Shown: piece by piece, positions 32,700 through 45,639 of the stretch | Layout: the number at the start of each line of letters is the position of its first letter | Numbering within the stretch: the stretch's first letter is position 1 | Assembly (NCBI GenBank): GCA_012934845.2 | Contig: WNNJ02000629.1 | Location: 105,465-169,464, forward strand | DNA: 64,000 nucleotides | Source of the DNA: Pomphorhynchus laevis | Lineage: Eukaryota > Acanthocephala > Palaeacanthocephala > Echinorhynchida > Pomphorhynchidae | Direction: 5' to 3' | Translations under genes and position numbers: made by a program | The notes under the pieces: generated by a model | What the model was told of the DNA's origin: nothing | The model's database searches: none | The model's input: only the letters and a program-made list of their open reading frames with translations

Positions 32700-33590
32700 G
32701 ACCCTGAATAGTTCAGTAAGGCGACGCGCTTGTGAGGCCGGGGAGATCAGATTCCTCTTGATCTGAGGCCGTGAAGGTATGAAACAAGTCAGAAGTTTTT
32801 GGCGAATATAGAACGTAGATAATGTTATTTCACCGAACTATGTGTTTTTATCAACTTATGTATTTTTCTGTTAAGAAAATCTTATTATTATTTTAGTATT
32901 TTGCACAATATTTCATGTGCCAATTTGTGACATAATGTTTGCTAAATCTGTTTGCAAATCAATATATCGATTTGTATAAATAAATATCAATATATCTACT
33001 TGTATATGTATCTACATTCAGCGACTTTACTCCTTGATATCTTGGAGTTTAGTCGGTGACTTTGCTCCAAGATATCTTGTATAAATATACATTTAGCAAT
33101 TGAGCAAAAATGAATTGACGACAGATAAAATATCAAGCATTAATGTCGACAATATTTATAAAAATACTATATTGTAAAATTCAGTTCATTAAGTATATAT
33201 ATTATTTCAAAAGTTAGTTTATTATATTTTTGTATTCTAGATTAACAAATCCCTCGAAGACAAAATGTTTTAAAACAAAAAGCATTTGTTGTGTGCTGGC
33301 GAATTTCTAAATTACAATGTATTTAAGAATAAAAAGAATAAATTTCTTAAATGATTCCGAGATTACTTCAAAGCTATTTTATTAAGTTGTTCATTAAACT
33401 GACATAACTAGCCATGTATTACTTTGTGTGTAATTCCTTATGAGGTAATGGGGAAAGTTTATTAACAATTGAATAAAGTTTATAGCTAAAATATATTTTA
33501 ATGCAGAAAGTTTATTAGCTAATAAATAATAAATTACAATTTTAAATAATTAATTAAATATTACATAACATAGCATTTATTTAAATAAAC
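32700..33590. other. AT-rich spacer
   Basis: Includes a short inverted word pair around 33,020-33,080 (ACTTTACTCCTTGATATCTTGG / CTTTGCTCCAAGATATCTTG). No gene is supported. Confidence 0.45.
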
Positions 33591-34073
33591 ATAAAATTTG
33601 TCCATTGTTTCCACTGATCCGAAAGTCGGGTGGTGGAGGAAATATACAAACGATACGTGATCAAGTATCACGGTCCCGAGTGTCCGACAGACTTCCCTTT
33701 CAGATAGTACTAAGCGTTTCTTGACAAGATGGAGTCTTTGATCTATTCACCTATACCGAGGTATGCCTTGGGGTCTCCGCGAGCAAGTCCAATCTGGAAC
33801 ACTTCACATACGTCCCTTAGACATCCTGAAAGCATGGCGCCACCTCAGCTAACTTCTTTAAACGCGGAGATTAGCGACTTTACTCCAAGATTCTCGTGGA
33901 TGACCGAGCTTCGAACTTTATCTCGAATGATGAAGCCAACCACGCTACGAAAGAATCTCGTTTCGATCGCCTGTACTCAAGATCTAGTCATTTCGTAACT
34001 TCCATGCTGGCTACTTAAGATTCCGCCGTAAATCGATCTAGTAAGCATCGTAGGATATCAGTATTGAAGGCTA

Positions 34074-36012
34074 CTGTCTTCCCTCGAAAATAAGAAAGAA
34101 TAAAAAACGCATTTTCTTATAATCACGAATATCTCTAAAATTCTTGAAAAGAAGAAAATATCTTAATCTCGAAAATAAGAAAGTAATGAAAAAGTAAAAA
34201 TCAATTTTTTTAATAAATAAGTGTTTTTAAATTTCAAGATAGTATGCTCCGTTTCTTCATCTACTTCGCCATATTTAAAAATATTTTCATTCGAATTTGT
34301 ATCGTAACAAAGATTTATGACGATATTATACACAATAGATGCTGTGTATATTTCAAGTTATGTGGCGGCGCATCCAGGTTTATTCATTTCCTTAAGATAA
34401 TCTTCATCATATAAATCTTGTACATCTTCTATTTTTTTATTCCTTGAACTATATCATCTCTGACATCAAGATGCTTGTTGAAAGTATCGTATAGGACATA
34501 AGATATAATCTTGAAAAAAGAATTGCCGTCTTGACCTACAAACATCCATTGATCAAAATCGATTATTAGTTCGATCTGATCGTCGTTTTTTAAACTAATG
34601 ATTTCGTGTTCATTGATTTCTTGCCCTGTTAACAATTTCTTAAATGGTTCGTGTAGATTATCTATATTAAAATGATCTCCCAAAACCCCACAGATCTCGA
34701 AGCTTTTCGTTATCATATTTGAGTCGATTTTTTTTTGGTAAAATCGTTACATATATCAGTAACCAGTCTATATAAAGGTCTTTTCACATTTCCTGCTTTA
34801 GTTCGGTTATGTTCGTTTTCGATTGCTTCTGCCATCCATTCATTAATTCTGTCTCCATAGTATTGTTGGAATGATCGATTTATCGAAACATCTAACATTT
34901 GTAACAAAGGGGTCATCCCTTTTGGTACAAAGATAGTAAATACATTATACTTTATATATTTATCAGCTAGCTTCAAGTGTGCATAAAATGAATCAATGAT
35001 AACTAACACTGGCTCTCTAGCGAATCTAGTTTCCCATCTCGATATAATATATTTCTCAAAAATAGAACATGTAAGTTCTTCACTCCACATACCAGTCTTG
35101 TTTACATCTATAAATACATTCTTATTCGTATCTGTAGGCATTTTTTTAAGTTAGAAAAAAGGCAATGGTTTCCGACAAACTTTCCATCAGCTGAAATTAT
35201 TGGCGTATAAGTAAATCGCGCATGTGATGTAGAAGCTTTAGATAGTAGCACGTTTTTAGAACCCTTAACAGTTAGTGTCTTACTGTTTTCCTGCTCAAAA
35301 TATCTAGGAACCTGATCAAAGTTCAATATATTCTTTGGCTTGATATTGTGATTCTTTATTAAGTCTCGTGCTGTGTTTATGAATTTAATTGCCAAAGATT
35401 TTGCGTTTTTGGGTGTGAATCTACATAATGTTTGTGCACGACAAACTAGATTGTTTCTTTTTTTAAAATTGCTAATAAAACCATCAGAGCATTTAAAGTC
35501 ACAAATTTCAAGGTCTTTAGCCATATTTGATGCTTTGAGTTTCAAATATTTATCCTTTACAACTAATCCCTTAAAATTCATAGTGAGAACCCAATTGTAA
35601 AGATTCTTGTCAATCTCCAAAAACGGTGTATTTCTTCCTGATTTGCCTACCTTCCTCCTCTTGATTATCAAAAGAGAATTGTCAGATAATATATCAAGCA
35701 TTTCGTTTTTCTTGTTCACCCACGTGTAAAGCATTTTTTCTGATATTGAGTATTTTCTGGCAATCTCTACCTGCTTCTTCAAAGATCCATATTCATTTCT
35801 TGACTCAAAGTATCTTACCACATCAAGCTTAAACTTAATAGTATAGCTTTTTCTTGTAGATTGGTTGAAAATATATTTTGTCATATAAGGTAAAAAAATC
35901 GTATAAATAGAAAAAAATCTCGAAAATAAGAAAGAACTTTACATTCGAAAATAAGAAAGAAACTTTCTTATTTTCGAGATTAAGAAACTTTCTTATTTTC
36001 GAGGGAAGACAG
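34074..36012 (-). mobile_element. pogo-like (Tc1/mariner superfamily) DNA transposon, complete ends
   Basis: Terminal inverted repeats start CTGTCTTCCCTCGAAAATAA and end with the exact reverse complement (about 25 bp). TA duplications sit at 34,072-34,073 and 36,013-36,014. Subterminal copies of CTCGAAAATAAGAAAG occur twice on the left and four times on the right, likely transposase sites. Length 1,939 bp. It interrupts an RTE relic inside the coding region, which dates it as younger. Confidence 0.88.
34429..35884 (-). pseudogene. pogo-like transposase, two frameshifts in homopolymer runs
   Basis: About 485 codons in three frame segments. Residues ~10-60: N-terminal helix-turn-helix (KFKLDVVRYFESRNEYGSLK, YSISEKMLYTWV). 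About 80-150: CENP-B/Tc5-type second HTH (NLYNWVLTMNFKGLVV, SDGFISNFKKRNNL). DDE catalytic domain: ILNFDQVPR, LVIIDSFYAHLK and LLQMLDVSINRSFQQYY, giving all three aspartates. The frame changes near 35,140 (T7 run) and 34,728 (T9 run). No other damage is seen. Frameshifts confined to homopolymers could be assembly errors. The role is cut-and-paste transposition. Confidence 0.82.
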
Positions 36013-36283
36013 TAGCAAGACAACATCGTATGCGAAAAGCAAAGACGATGTCCTGTTGGTGCCAAACTAAAGACCAAACTCCGACAAAGCGGCTTGTCTC
36101 GAATTTCGTTCATATTAACAGTGAACAAAAGTGGACACTTTGGACAGCTCTGACGTTGCCTAATACCTACAGGAAACGACTCAGACTTCCTGTCTAAAAC
36201 AGGAAGTCTGAGTAAATAAATATTAATTAAATAAATATTAACTAAATATAGTTTATTTGCTAACGCTAAAATATAAACTTTCC

Positions 36284-37428
36284 GGTGCATGCACGTTAGA
36301 CGTCGGTTTTGAAAATAGACGTCGGTTTTGAAAATAGACGTCGGTTTTGAAAATAGACGTCGGTTTTGAAAATTTTTAACCCCCCCTTAGATGGTTAGAA
36401 AATCAGTAAGAACAATTGTTGATGAAGAGACTTTTCTATCACAAGAAGAAATGATGGATCTGAACATAACCGAGAGTTATTTAAACCGTGTTTTTTCGAA
36501 TTTTGATACTCAAAATTCATTTCTTACCAGAATAGGCGTTTTAAAAAATTTTGTTCCTTGTCCCAAATGTGATGATGGTACCTACTTGTGCTATCAGAAA
36601 AGAAAAAATGCGTTGGATGGGTATTTTTGGACATGTAAGAGGTCATGTAGATTCTCATGTTCTATTCGATATAATAGTTTGTTTTCAAGCTCACGTTTAC
36701 CTATGAGAACAATTTTTTTATTTTCTATAAGTATTTGAATCGAATATCCTTGAGTGAAATTGCTCGAGAACTTGAAATTTCAAGAAACACTGTTTCTGAA
36801 TATGTTGATCTTGTCAGGGAGATAATTTGTGATCATATTTCTTCCACTAGCGAGAAATTAGGAGGTTTGAACAGCGATGGTTCAAAAAAAAATTGTCGAA
36901 ATTGATGAAAGTTTATTTTTCAAAAGAAAATATAACAGAGGACGACTAAATGACGGTCAATGGTTTGTAGGAGCAGTTGAACGTGGTTCAAAAAAGACCT
37001 TTCTAGTGCCTGTAAGAAATAGAAATGCAGAAACAATGAGGCAAGTTATAAATGATAATATTTTACCAAATACTATTATTATAACAGACCAATGGAAAGC
37101 ATATTCAAAAGCCTTAGAGAATAATTCTTCATATGATCATAGGTCTGTTAATCATTCTATTAACTTTATTAACCCTGAAGATAGGACTATACACACAAAC
37201 AATCGAAGGTTTGTGGTCTTTATCGAAAAAATTTCTACGAGAGAAACCAGGAATTTCGAAGGAACAACACTCCGAATATCTAATTCAATTCATTTGGGAA
37301 CATAAAATTGAAAAATCAAAACGTTTTAATACATTTTTGACCCTTTTATAATAAATTCTTTTTGTCTTTTTTTAGAATTTTCAAAACCGACGTCTATTTT
37401 CAAAACCGACGTCTAACGTGCATGCACC
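36284..37428 (+). mobile_element. Merlin DNA transposon, complete ends, 8-bp target duplication
   Basis: Ends begin GGTGCATGCACGTTAGACGT and finish with the reverse complement. The 8-bp sequence AACTTTCC flanks both sides (36,276-36,283 and 37,429-37,436), the size expected for Merlin. The terminal repeats hold tandem 19-bp units AGACGTCGGTTTTGAAAAT, four on the left and two on the right. Length 1,145 bp, one transposase gene. Confidence 0.9.
36391..37351 (+). pseudogene. Merlin (IS1595-like) transposase, about three frameshifts
   Basis: N-terminal zinc ribbon (VPCPKCDDGTYLC, FWTCKRSCRFSC) followed by SIRYNSLFSSSRLPM, as in IS1595-type transposases. A helix-turn-helix-like part (LSEIARELEISRNTVSEYV) follows in a second frame. 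Catalytic domain: VEIDESLFF (first Asp), QWFVGAVERGSKKTF, IIITDQWKAY (second Asp), DHRSVNHSINFINP, then TQTIEGLWSLSKKFL (Glu) in another frame. Frame changes occur near 36,715 (T7 run), 36,885 (A9 run) and 37,195. All catalytic residues are present, so the copy is recently inactivated or mis-assembled. Confidence 0.83.
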
Positions 37429-37439
37429 AACTTTCCTAT

Positions 37440-38755
37440 TAGATAATGCGGAAAGCTTTTATGTTAACAACTGTGTTAGTTTCCAAAATGAAAGGTCAAA
37501 TTTAATTTTTCTAATATTTTTCAAAAATATAAGATACGATTATTAAATTAATAATATGTTTTAATATTTTATTCTGCATGTCATTTTTCTAAAACAATTA
37601 TCTCATAACATTAATACGTAAAAACAAGAAATATGCAAATGATATTTTCCTAGAGTTGAAGGAATTGATGTATTAAGAAACAATATTATAAAATTTGAAC
37701 TTTTATAGTTCAAATTTACTAAATTGTATTGTTTTTATTATTTAAGTTTACGATAAATTAAATGGTTAACCTACTAACAACGACATCTGAAAATATTCTC
37801 CTACTATCTATAATAGTAGGAGAATATAATATTCTCCTACTAGATATTTTAAATTATTTAAATTATATTATTTTCTATCTTAATACATTAATTTAAGTTC
37901 AATTTTTCTTAAACAAAATGATAAAAATAAGGAAAAATAATTAGAGGATTAGAATAATCTAAATGATAATTAAATCGTTAAATTATTAAATAATTTAAAT
38001 TACATGATGTTGCTTCTCACAATTTCTAATCATCCACAATTATGTTCAATGGTGAATTATTAAAAAGTTATTAATTAATAATTAATGAATTATTAATTAT
38101 TCGATAATTTTCTTATTTTGAAATTTTCTTATTTAATTAAATAATTAATAAATTATTCTGTTTGCTGATGAATTAAGTGAGATAAAACAATTGCAAATTT
38201 ATTATTAAGCTCATAATTATTTGTTCGTTAACGAATCGAAAGGTCACATCGTCGATGATATTTGTGCAATTGCCATTTAATCAGAAGCATGAAATAAAAA
38301 GCTAAAACATGAAATATTTAATATTGATTATGCTGAGTTGATCACTTAATACAACAATTAAGATTTAAAATTTTAGAGCTTCAACGTTTGTTGTTAAAAT
38401 TCTATTTTAAAATTCCAAGTATACGGTCAGAAATCAACAAAACCTACCAAAAATTAAATTGTTCACAATTTAATAAAAAATATATTTTCAGACTAAATAA
38501 ATCATAAATTAAATAATAAATGTTGAAAACAAATGTAATTTTATAGTTTTATAAATTATATAATTAAATATTATAAATAATATTTCAATATTATTATGAT
38601 AATGTGATAAATAAGTATTTTAACTAATTTTATATTTTGAATTTGTGTTCAATTTACAAATGTAACGTCACAAACTGAAAAAAACTCACACTAATAGACA
38701 TAATAATAGGTTTTTACGACGCGTCAAGAATCGTATCCAACACGTCGAAATATTA
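37440..38755. other. AT-rich spacer downstream of a host gene
   Basis: No coding or RNA signal recognised. The right end is probably the 3' untranslated region of the gene at 38,762-40,171. A palindromic TAGTAGGAGAATAT pair lies near 37,800-37,850. Confidence 0.5.
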
Positions 38756-38761
38756 ATATAT

Positions 38762-40171
38762 TTATTTAATATCGTCTTTGAATTGATAATCAAGTAACTT
38801 TAAAGACTTATCAACAACGAGTGTTCCATTGATATTGGCGTTATTTTCCAATTTTATCGATTGACAATACGCGATGAAATATATACCATTACATTCACTT
38901 GCAATGTCGCCCATTACGCATATACGTCCTCTCATTGAAAATGGCTAAAACAAACATTTGTTAGTCACACATTTTGGATATTTTGAATAATTTGTCATTT
39001 ACTAAATATCTATAAAAAAATATTTTTTTATTAATTGACTTTTATAGTATTTTTATGCAACTTTCAGCTATTATTTCAGTGAGATCTAAAAAATATAATT
39101 CAATTTTTTAAATTAAATCTCAACAGCGAAGATATTAATAATAAACTGTAAATATATCACGTTGAAATAATTAACAAACTATTTATACCTTAACTAAAAC
39201 AATAGGCAATTATTTAAATTAAATAAATTAGATTTTAAAGACTAATTTTTCATTTCCTAACGTATATATTATTTTATACTAAAATACACCATAGATGCAT
39301 ATATGAAAATGAATAAATAAAAAATTTCAGAAGTTAGCGAAATATAAAAAAATCCTCTTTCCTTAAATCCAACTGCAATAATTTTTTACTAATTAAAGTA
39401 GTCATTATTAGTGACTAATATTACTTACTGGAATATTAGTTACATACATGCCATAGTTTACACAAATGTCTCTATAATAGCTGATTGCGCGAACTATATA
39501 GTCCGCAATCGCCATGCTACCAAAAGCGTTAAAATTCTATATATATTCCAATTCGATGGATTATTTTTTAATCATTTTAGTGAATGTTAAATCAATAAAA
39601 AATGGATGGCCATTTGTTTTCTTTCGTTTATAGAACTTGCAGATTCCATAGTTTAATCTGATTCAACAAAATCAACAAGCAAAATGTGAGTAAAATAGTT
39701 GGGACATGTAAAATGCGAGTAAAATAATTGGGATATTTTTACATGAAATATTGCCACACGTAAATTAGCACAATTGCAAAACAAATTTAACTAAAGTTTA
39801 CTTAAATTTGAAATAAATAAAATTTAAAAGTGTTTAAATGTAAATGCTAAACACATAGGTTTCATTTTGTAAATTACCAATACGATTAGATAAACGATTA
39901 AAGATTATTTACCTTAAAGATAGACGTTCTCACTCCCGAATATTTTTTGTGATGGCAACATTTAATCTGTACAGTTATCGGTTCGATCATTCCACTTAGT
40001 ACTATTTAAAGTATTATAATGCTGTAAAAGGTTTTGTTAAGCAAGAATACCTGAATTATTATTACTGATAGGCCACTCGTGTTGATTCTTAAATGCGAGA
40101 TTATCGAAACTTAATGTCTTACCGTCCTTTTCACTTAAATATGATAGAAAATTGCTTCCAATTAAATCCAT
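38762..40171 (-). CDS. Four-exon host gene, unknown function (166 aa)
   Basis: Exons from 5' to 3': 40,171-40,051, 40,001-39,913, 39,536-39,429 and 38,944-38,762 (stop). Every intron has GT-AG borders (donors GTATTC, GTAAAT, GTAAGT; acceptors TAAATAG, TATATAG, TTTTAG) and phases agree across all junctions. Translated exon starts: MDLIGSNFLSYLSEKDG, LSGMIEPITVQIKCCHHKK, NFNAFGSMAIADYIVRAIS and PFSMRGRICVMGDIASECNG. There is no signal peptide, membrane span or domain I recognise. The GRICVMGD ... GIYFIAYCQSI pattern could be a beta-rich fold (speculative). The ATG directly follows an acceptor-like TATTTAG, so an upstream exon may exist; none was found. Not a transposon product as far as I can tell. 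Confidence 0.72.
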
Positions 40172-40179
40172 CTAAATAA

Positions 40180-42300
40180 TATTTTAAAAATAACAAAATA
40201 TAATTGAAAAAATATTAAAATATTAAATTATAAATATTTATAAATATTTGTAAATTATAAATATTTATAAATAAAATTTGTTTGTTTTATAGTTTATCTA
40301 AATATGATAAAATAATTGATAGCATTAAATAATCAGTGGGTTTTATTTACAAATATTTAACACACCTAGAAAGATCAATAATACAATAACTTTAAATGCT
40401 ATCGCTAAACTCTGATATTAAAATTTTGATTTATATATTGCGAATCGTAAAAAATATGTTAACTTTTTTAAATACAAATTTTGATTAAAAATTTATCTAT
40501 TTAAAATTGATCGTTAGCACAAATGTCTTCAAAGATGAATCTGCAATTCAAAACAAAACAAGAATTTAAAAAGGCACCATTATTTTGAAAATGAAATATT
40601 TAATAAAAATTTCTTTTTTCAAATCTTAATACATATAAATAGCTCTTTGCCACCTTTAAGACTAAGGGTTAAGAATATTGCAATCTTGTCCTTTATCAAT
40701 ATTTAAATAAATCAACATATCCGGATTTCGCTAGAATAAATTTAAGAATGTCCTAAAGAGATCAAGATAAGCTGTGTCCAACTTTTAGTATAAATGACGA
40801 GATGCATGGACATGTACTTTGATTATTTGGAGTTTAGTTTTCATTTCCAAGAAACCGTCTTCGTTACAAAGATTAAGTCTTCTGAAATTCCTTTTAAAAC
40901 AACTAAACTACTGTGGGCTGCGACATGTCATTTAAACAAACTAGTACTGTTTCAGTTGCACTGTGTCGCGTTGCTGTTCTTAGATATTGTGGCGTTGTTG
41001 TTCTTATCGCATGTTCTTACCAACTAAGAAGGTGTAATGGAGAGCTTCAATGCAGAAATTTCAGGTAAAAAGACCTGGAGTATTTAAGACCTAAAAATGG
41101 CTTAATAAATACCCTAGTTTTAGAGACTATAAACTATTTTTAGGCATTTTAAAAAGCAAAGTGCTTAAAATAAAATAAATGTACAAGATGATCTTAAGAT
41201 GGACCGACTAAGAAAATGTTCAAGTCTATTATTAATGTACATTGTACCTAGGATATATTGGGATTTATCTTCTTTACTAAAATACATCTTTTTGACTATG
41301 TTTCTTAATTTTTTTAAAGCTGACTACGAACCATTATGTTTGAGATCATGCATTTAGATGATAAAATGCAGCAGAATGTCTTAGTTGGACATGGCCCAAT
41401 CATTTGAATGATCAAATGACGTTGAATGTCTCTCAGTAGAGAAGGGACCATATTGGCCTTTTATCACCATTGAACGTATCCCATTCTTGATTATACGAAT
41501 ATTTGGTAAAACTACGAATTTGCAGAAATAAAAAATTGGTTTATTTCTGCATAAATTAATATTTTAATTAACACATATTTAATGTCATACATTTGTAGTC
41601 ATTTTAAGGTTTGCATGTATTATTTTCTCTACATATGAGCCTTATAGAGTATATGCTATAGCCTATGAGGATAACGCATTTTTTAATAGCTAATATAGCT
41701 GCAAACGGCCAAGTACTTTTACATCTTCAAAATAAAAGCACGTGTAAGCTATTTTTTAACACAACTATAGTTTTGTGCTTCAAATGTCGACGTTTTTATT
41801 GCTATCATTTCGTGTAAATCACCTAGATGCAGTGTGTGAAATTTCGATTGTCATTTTACTGAGAAATAATTGCTGGTCATGTAGTGTTTCTGCTCTTAAC
41901 TAAATTCCAAATTTTTTACAAATATGAAATGAATTCTTAGCATTAGTTCTATAAATTGTAGAACATTAGTTACATTTTACAATTTATTACAAATTTTGTA
42001 TTACGTTTCCTAAAAAAGGATATGACCTACTACGATTGAATCATTCAGGATATACCACGCAACCAGGGGTTACAGAGGCTGTTCGATAATTTTGCAATTA
42101 ACAAGGTTGTTGTTGATTGGCTTTACAATGAACAACTTTATATATATAATTTGTTGTTGCACCTATATAATTAATATAATTATATAATTATAATTTGTTG
42201 TTACTCGTAAATAAATCACTATGTTTTCCTCATGAAGAGTCATAAACACCAGGCAGCATTCTATATATCCTCATCAGATCAAGAAAAAAACCGAATTATT
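40180..42300. other. AT-rich intergenic stretch
   Basis: A 77-codon plus-strand frame at 40,794-41,027 has no recognisable motif and is probably chance. Two tracts near 41,350 and 41,405 share ATGATAAAATGCAGCAGAATGTC / ATGATCAAATGACGTTGAATGTC. No gene is called. Confidence 0.45.
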
Positions 42301-42309
42301 CTTGCATTA

Positions 42310-42510
42310 TTCAAAGTCGCTACGTATGCCCAGTTATCCTATGTGTGACGACAAACTTCACAACGGTATACGCGTTTCGCTCTAACACGCTCATCAGTAC
42401 CGTGACTTTAATAATCATCCACAGGCACCTTATCACACGCTTAAACAATGTCTAAAGCTCGAAAAACAGAACTACACTTAATCTGAATCATCAGAGGAAA
42501 TTAAACAATG
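42310..42510. repeat. Copy of the 24.2-kb foldback family
   Basis: AGTCGCTACGTATGCCCAGT, CACAACGGTATACGCGTTTC, CACGCTTAAACAATG and CTTAATCTGAATCATCAGAG repeat the order seen at 24,450-24,625. Only one arm is present. Confidence 0.7.
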
Positions 42511-42543
42511 TCTAAAGCGCTCTGGGTCCATCAAAGACTCTGT

Positions 42544-43116
<573 letters not shown>

Positions 43117-43163
43117 AATTTCTCACAGGATTCCTGAAGGAATGCGTCATTTTATAAATTGTT

Positions 43164-43509
43164 ATTGCGAAAAATCGCTTGAAACTGTGGTCCAGGAGCC
43201 AAAGCTGGCTACGATTGATTTTTAATCCAAATTTGCTGCTAAATAACTGGACTTCGATCATCAGCTCCATCAGTCTTATGTATCATTCCGAGACGATCCT
43301 AACCACCCAGCAGTCATCGTCAGTCGGATGAAGTGGTTAGGGTACGTTTCGACTGCTTTTGTGATAACTATAAAGACACCAGCAATTCCTCACGATGCTA
43401 TACGAAACTCAGATGCAGAAGCGTTTTTACTGGCTTGTTGCGTGTGTGGACCTTCTAGTTATTCTTTATATAAGGCACAAATACGTATCCGTTGATTACG
43501 AGGGCACTG
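43164..43509. repeat. 346-bp tandem duplication, copy 2
   Basis: Second copy in the same orientation, with about three substitutions relative to copy 1. Followed after ~20 bp by a second (TA)n tract at 43,530-43,600, so both copies are bracketed by TA repeats. Confidence 0.85.
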
Positions 43510-43528
43510 GGTCCGCGATACAATTCGT

Positions 43529-43529
<1 letters not shown>

Positions 43530-43600
<71 letters not shown>
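43530..43600. repeat. (TA)n microsatellite
   Basis: About 70 bp of uninterrupted TA repeats. Confidence 0.95.
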
Positions 43601-43604
43601 TAAT

Positions 43605-45635
43605 AAATATCAATTGCAATGTTTTTACTTTTTAATAAGTAAGAATTTATATTTAACTTAATAAATTTAGTATTTAAGTAAGATCATTTAAGTAATGAAC
43701 ATAGTGCAGATAGCGCCTACGGTATAAATATTATTGTTTATATAAAGTATAATCAATATATACGATTCTACCATTCAAAATTGAATTGGAATAATATGAC
43801 AGGAATCTAATCGAACTTTGATCGACACGAATATTTTATATAATCGATGTACACTATGGGCAACTGGATGTTTGAAGCCAGCTATTAAATTTTCGATTGT
43901 TCTTGTATTCATAAGCAGAAAGTTTTTTAAATTACATTTGAACAATTTGTTAAAATCGTTGTAATACAATTTATGAGTTGACAAGTAAAATTTACATTTT
44001 AGTTGAACTAATAGTAATAAATAGTTTAAAAGCTGTTCATTATGCTTTTAATACAGTCAAGCTCAATCTAAATGAGCTTAACTATCTGGAATAACAATTA
44101 ACTTATTACAATTATTCTGGTGTGCAGTAGGCAACCGGAATATAAAACAAAAATTCATCCGATTTAAATGTTTCCTTGCCTTATCCTTATAATAAGTTTA
44201 CAGGCTGTTTATTTATCAGCAAAATATTTTTATTTGCAAAACATTTTATTTACATTCAATGAAATGAATGATCAGTGATTAAAGTTATGTATCTGTGGAT
44301 AGCGAACATATATATGTATGTAATATTTTGGAATATTTGTATTCCCAAATACAGACAATTCAACGATAAACATAAATTCAATGCTACTTTCGTTTACATG
44401 AATTAACTGTCCTTGTCTAATGTTTTAGTTTAACTGTAACCCAAAAATGTTACAAGCATTTTGTAAAGCATAAAACATTTACAAACCTTTTTTAATATAA
44501 CAACAAATTGCAATTTTGTAAAACGATCCGTTTGAAATAACAAAAGTTAACAATTTTTAAATAAGTGAAAAATAGTAATTTACGCTTGAATAATCACAAT
44601 AATCTTTAATCACAACATTTTACATCATATTACCATTATAAAAAGTTATTTGTTTTATCGATTTGAATAAAAATTGGGATTAAAATATTTTCGAAATTTC
44701 TGTATCCAAAAGTGGTTAAACATTGTGGAGTATTAATGGAAAATTCCGATCTATTTTGAATTTAAATTAAAATAAAAAAGTAAATTTAACTTAAAAGTGC
44801 TAAAACGCCTCAAAGCAATCTGATATTTGTCAGGGATAAAATGAGATTGTATAATGTTGTTGTCCAAATTTAATAAGTTCTAGTTATAAAACGTGGTTTT
44901 TATTAAATTTTTTTTTTAATAAATTAAAATCATTTTTCCAAAACGAGAAGCTTTTCCATAAAAATACTTTACAGATGAAACAGTGTAGGTGAATCCAATA
45001 TTACTTGATTTAAACCTTATTTACTAAATCCTAAATACTTTTATATAGAAATCGTAACTTTAACAAAATACAAAAAAAAACATGAAATTTTAAATGAATC
45101 CAAAATATTAAAATGCAATTAATCAGGCTTAGTCTCTATGCTTAAAAGTTTTAATTCATAAAACATAATCTTAATCAGCAATCATCTTCATGATTGATGT
45201 AATCAATCATCTTCACTAAAAATTGTATATATATACTTTCTCAACATATTTTTTCTAATAAGTTTATAAATATACAATTAGTAAACCTATTAAATATTAA
45301 TTCAATACTTGTTTGATTATATATTTTAATATTTATTAATATTAATTAATATTTAGTAATATTTATTTTACATTTTATAATTTTATATAAAAACTACAAA
45401 ATATACTATTAATATATTTATATTACTACGTATTTTTTGCTTAGTTGATTATATTATAGATAGTAAGAAGCAAATATACTTTAGTATGAAACAAGAATAT
45501 TTCCGTTCCAGGTTGTATATTTTGTTATCAATCATCTTAATGGCAAAAATAAATAATTAATAAATTATAAAATTAATATCTATAAGTTCAACACCAATTT
45601 AAGAACAAATAATATACAAGATTTTTCCTGTCAAC
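43605..45635. other. AT-rich intergenic stretch
   Basis: No supported gene. A 69-codon minus frame at 43,775-43,984 contains a less AT-rich part (IENLIAGFKHPVAHSVHRLY) that might be an exon, but no splice context or homology was recognised. Confidence 0.4.
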
Positions 45636-45639
45636 CACA

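Larger units (their letters stand above)
33595..36212 (-). pseudogene. RTE-like LINE relic, split by a pogo-like transposon
   Basis: Two parts of one minus-strand copy flank the transposon at 34,074-36,012. The right part (36,013-36,212) encodes LDRKSESFPVG and PLLFTVNMNEI, then a YADD-region remnant ending in VVLLA. The left part (33,595-34,073) resumes with a CLLDRFT-like piece and ends in the RTE C-terminal region resembling QLRWIGHALRMS. The same motifs lie in the same order in the longer copy at 45.6-48.4 kb. The copy is 5'-truncated at a small palindrome (36,177-36,212: CTCAGACTTCCTG / CAGGAAGTCTGAG). Confidence 0.7.

Noticed and set aside
40794-41027. 77-codon plus-strand frame upstream of the host gene
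   Set aside because: No motif; nearby sequence gives no splice or promoter evidence, and length is not exceptional for this window.
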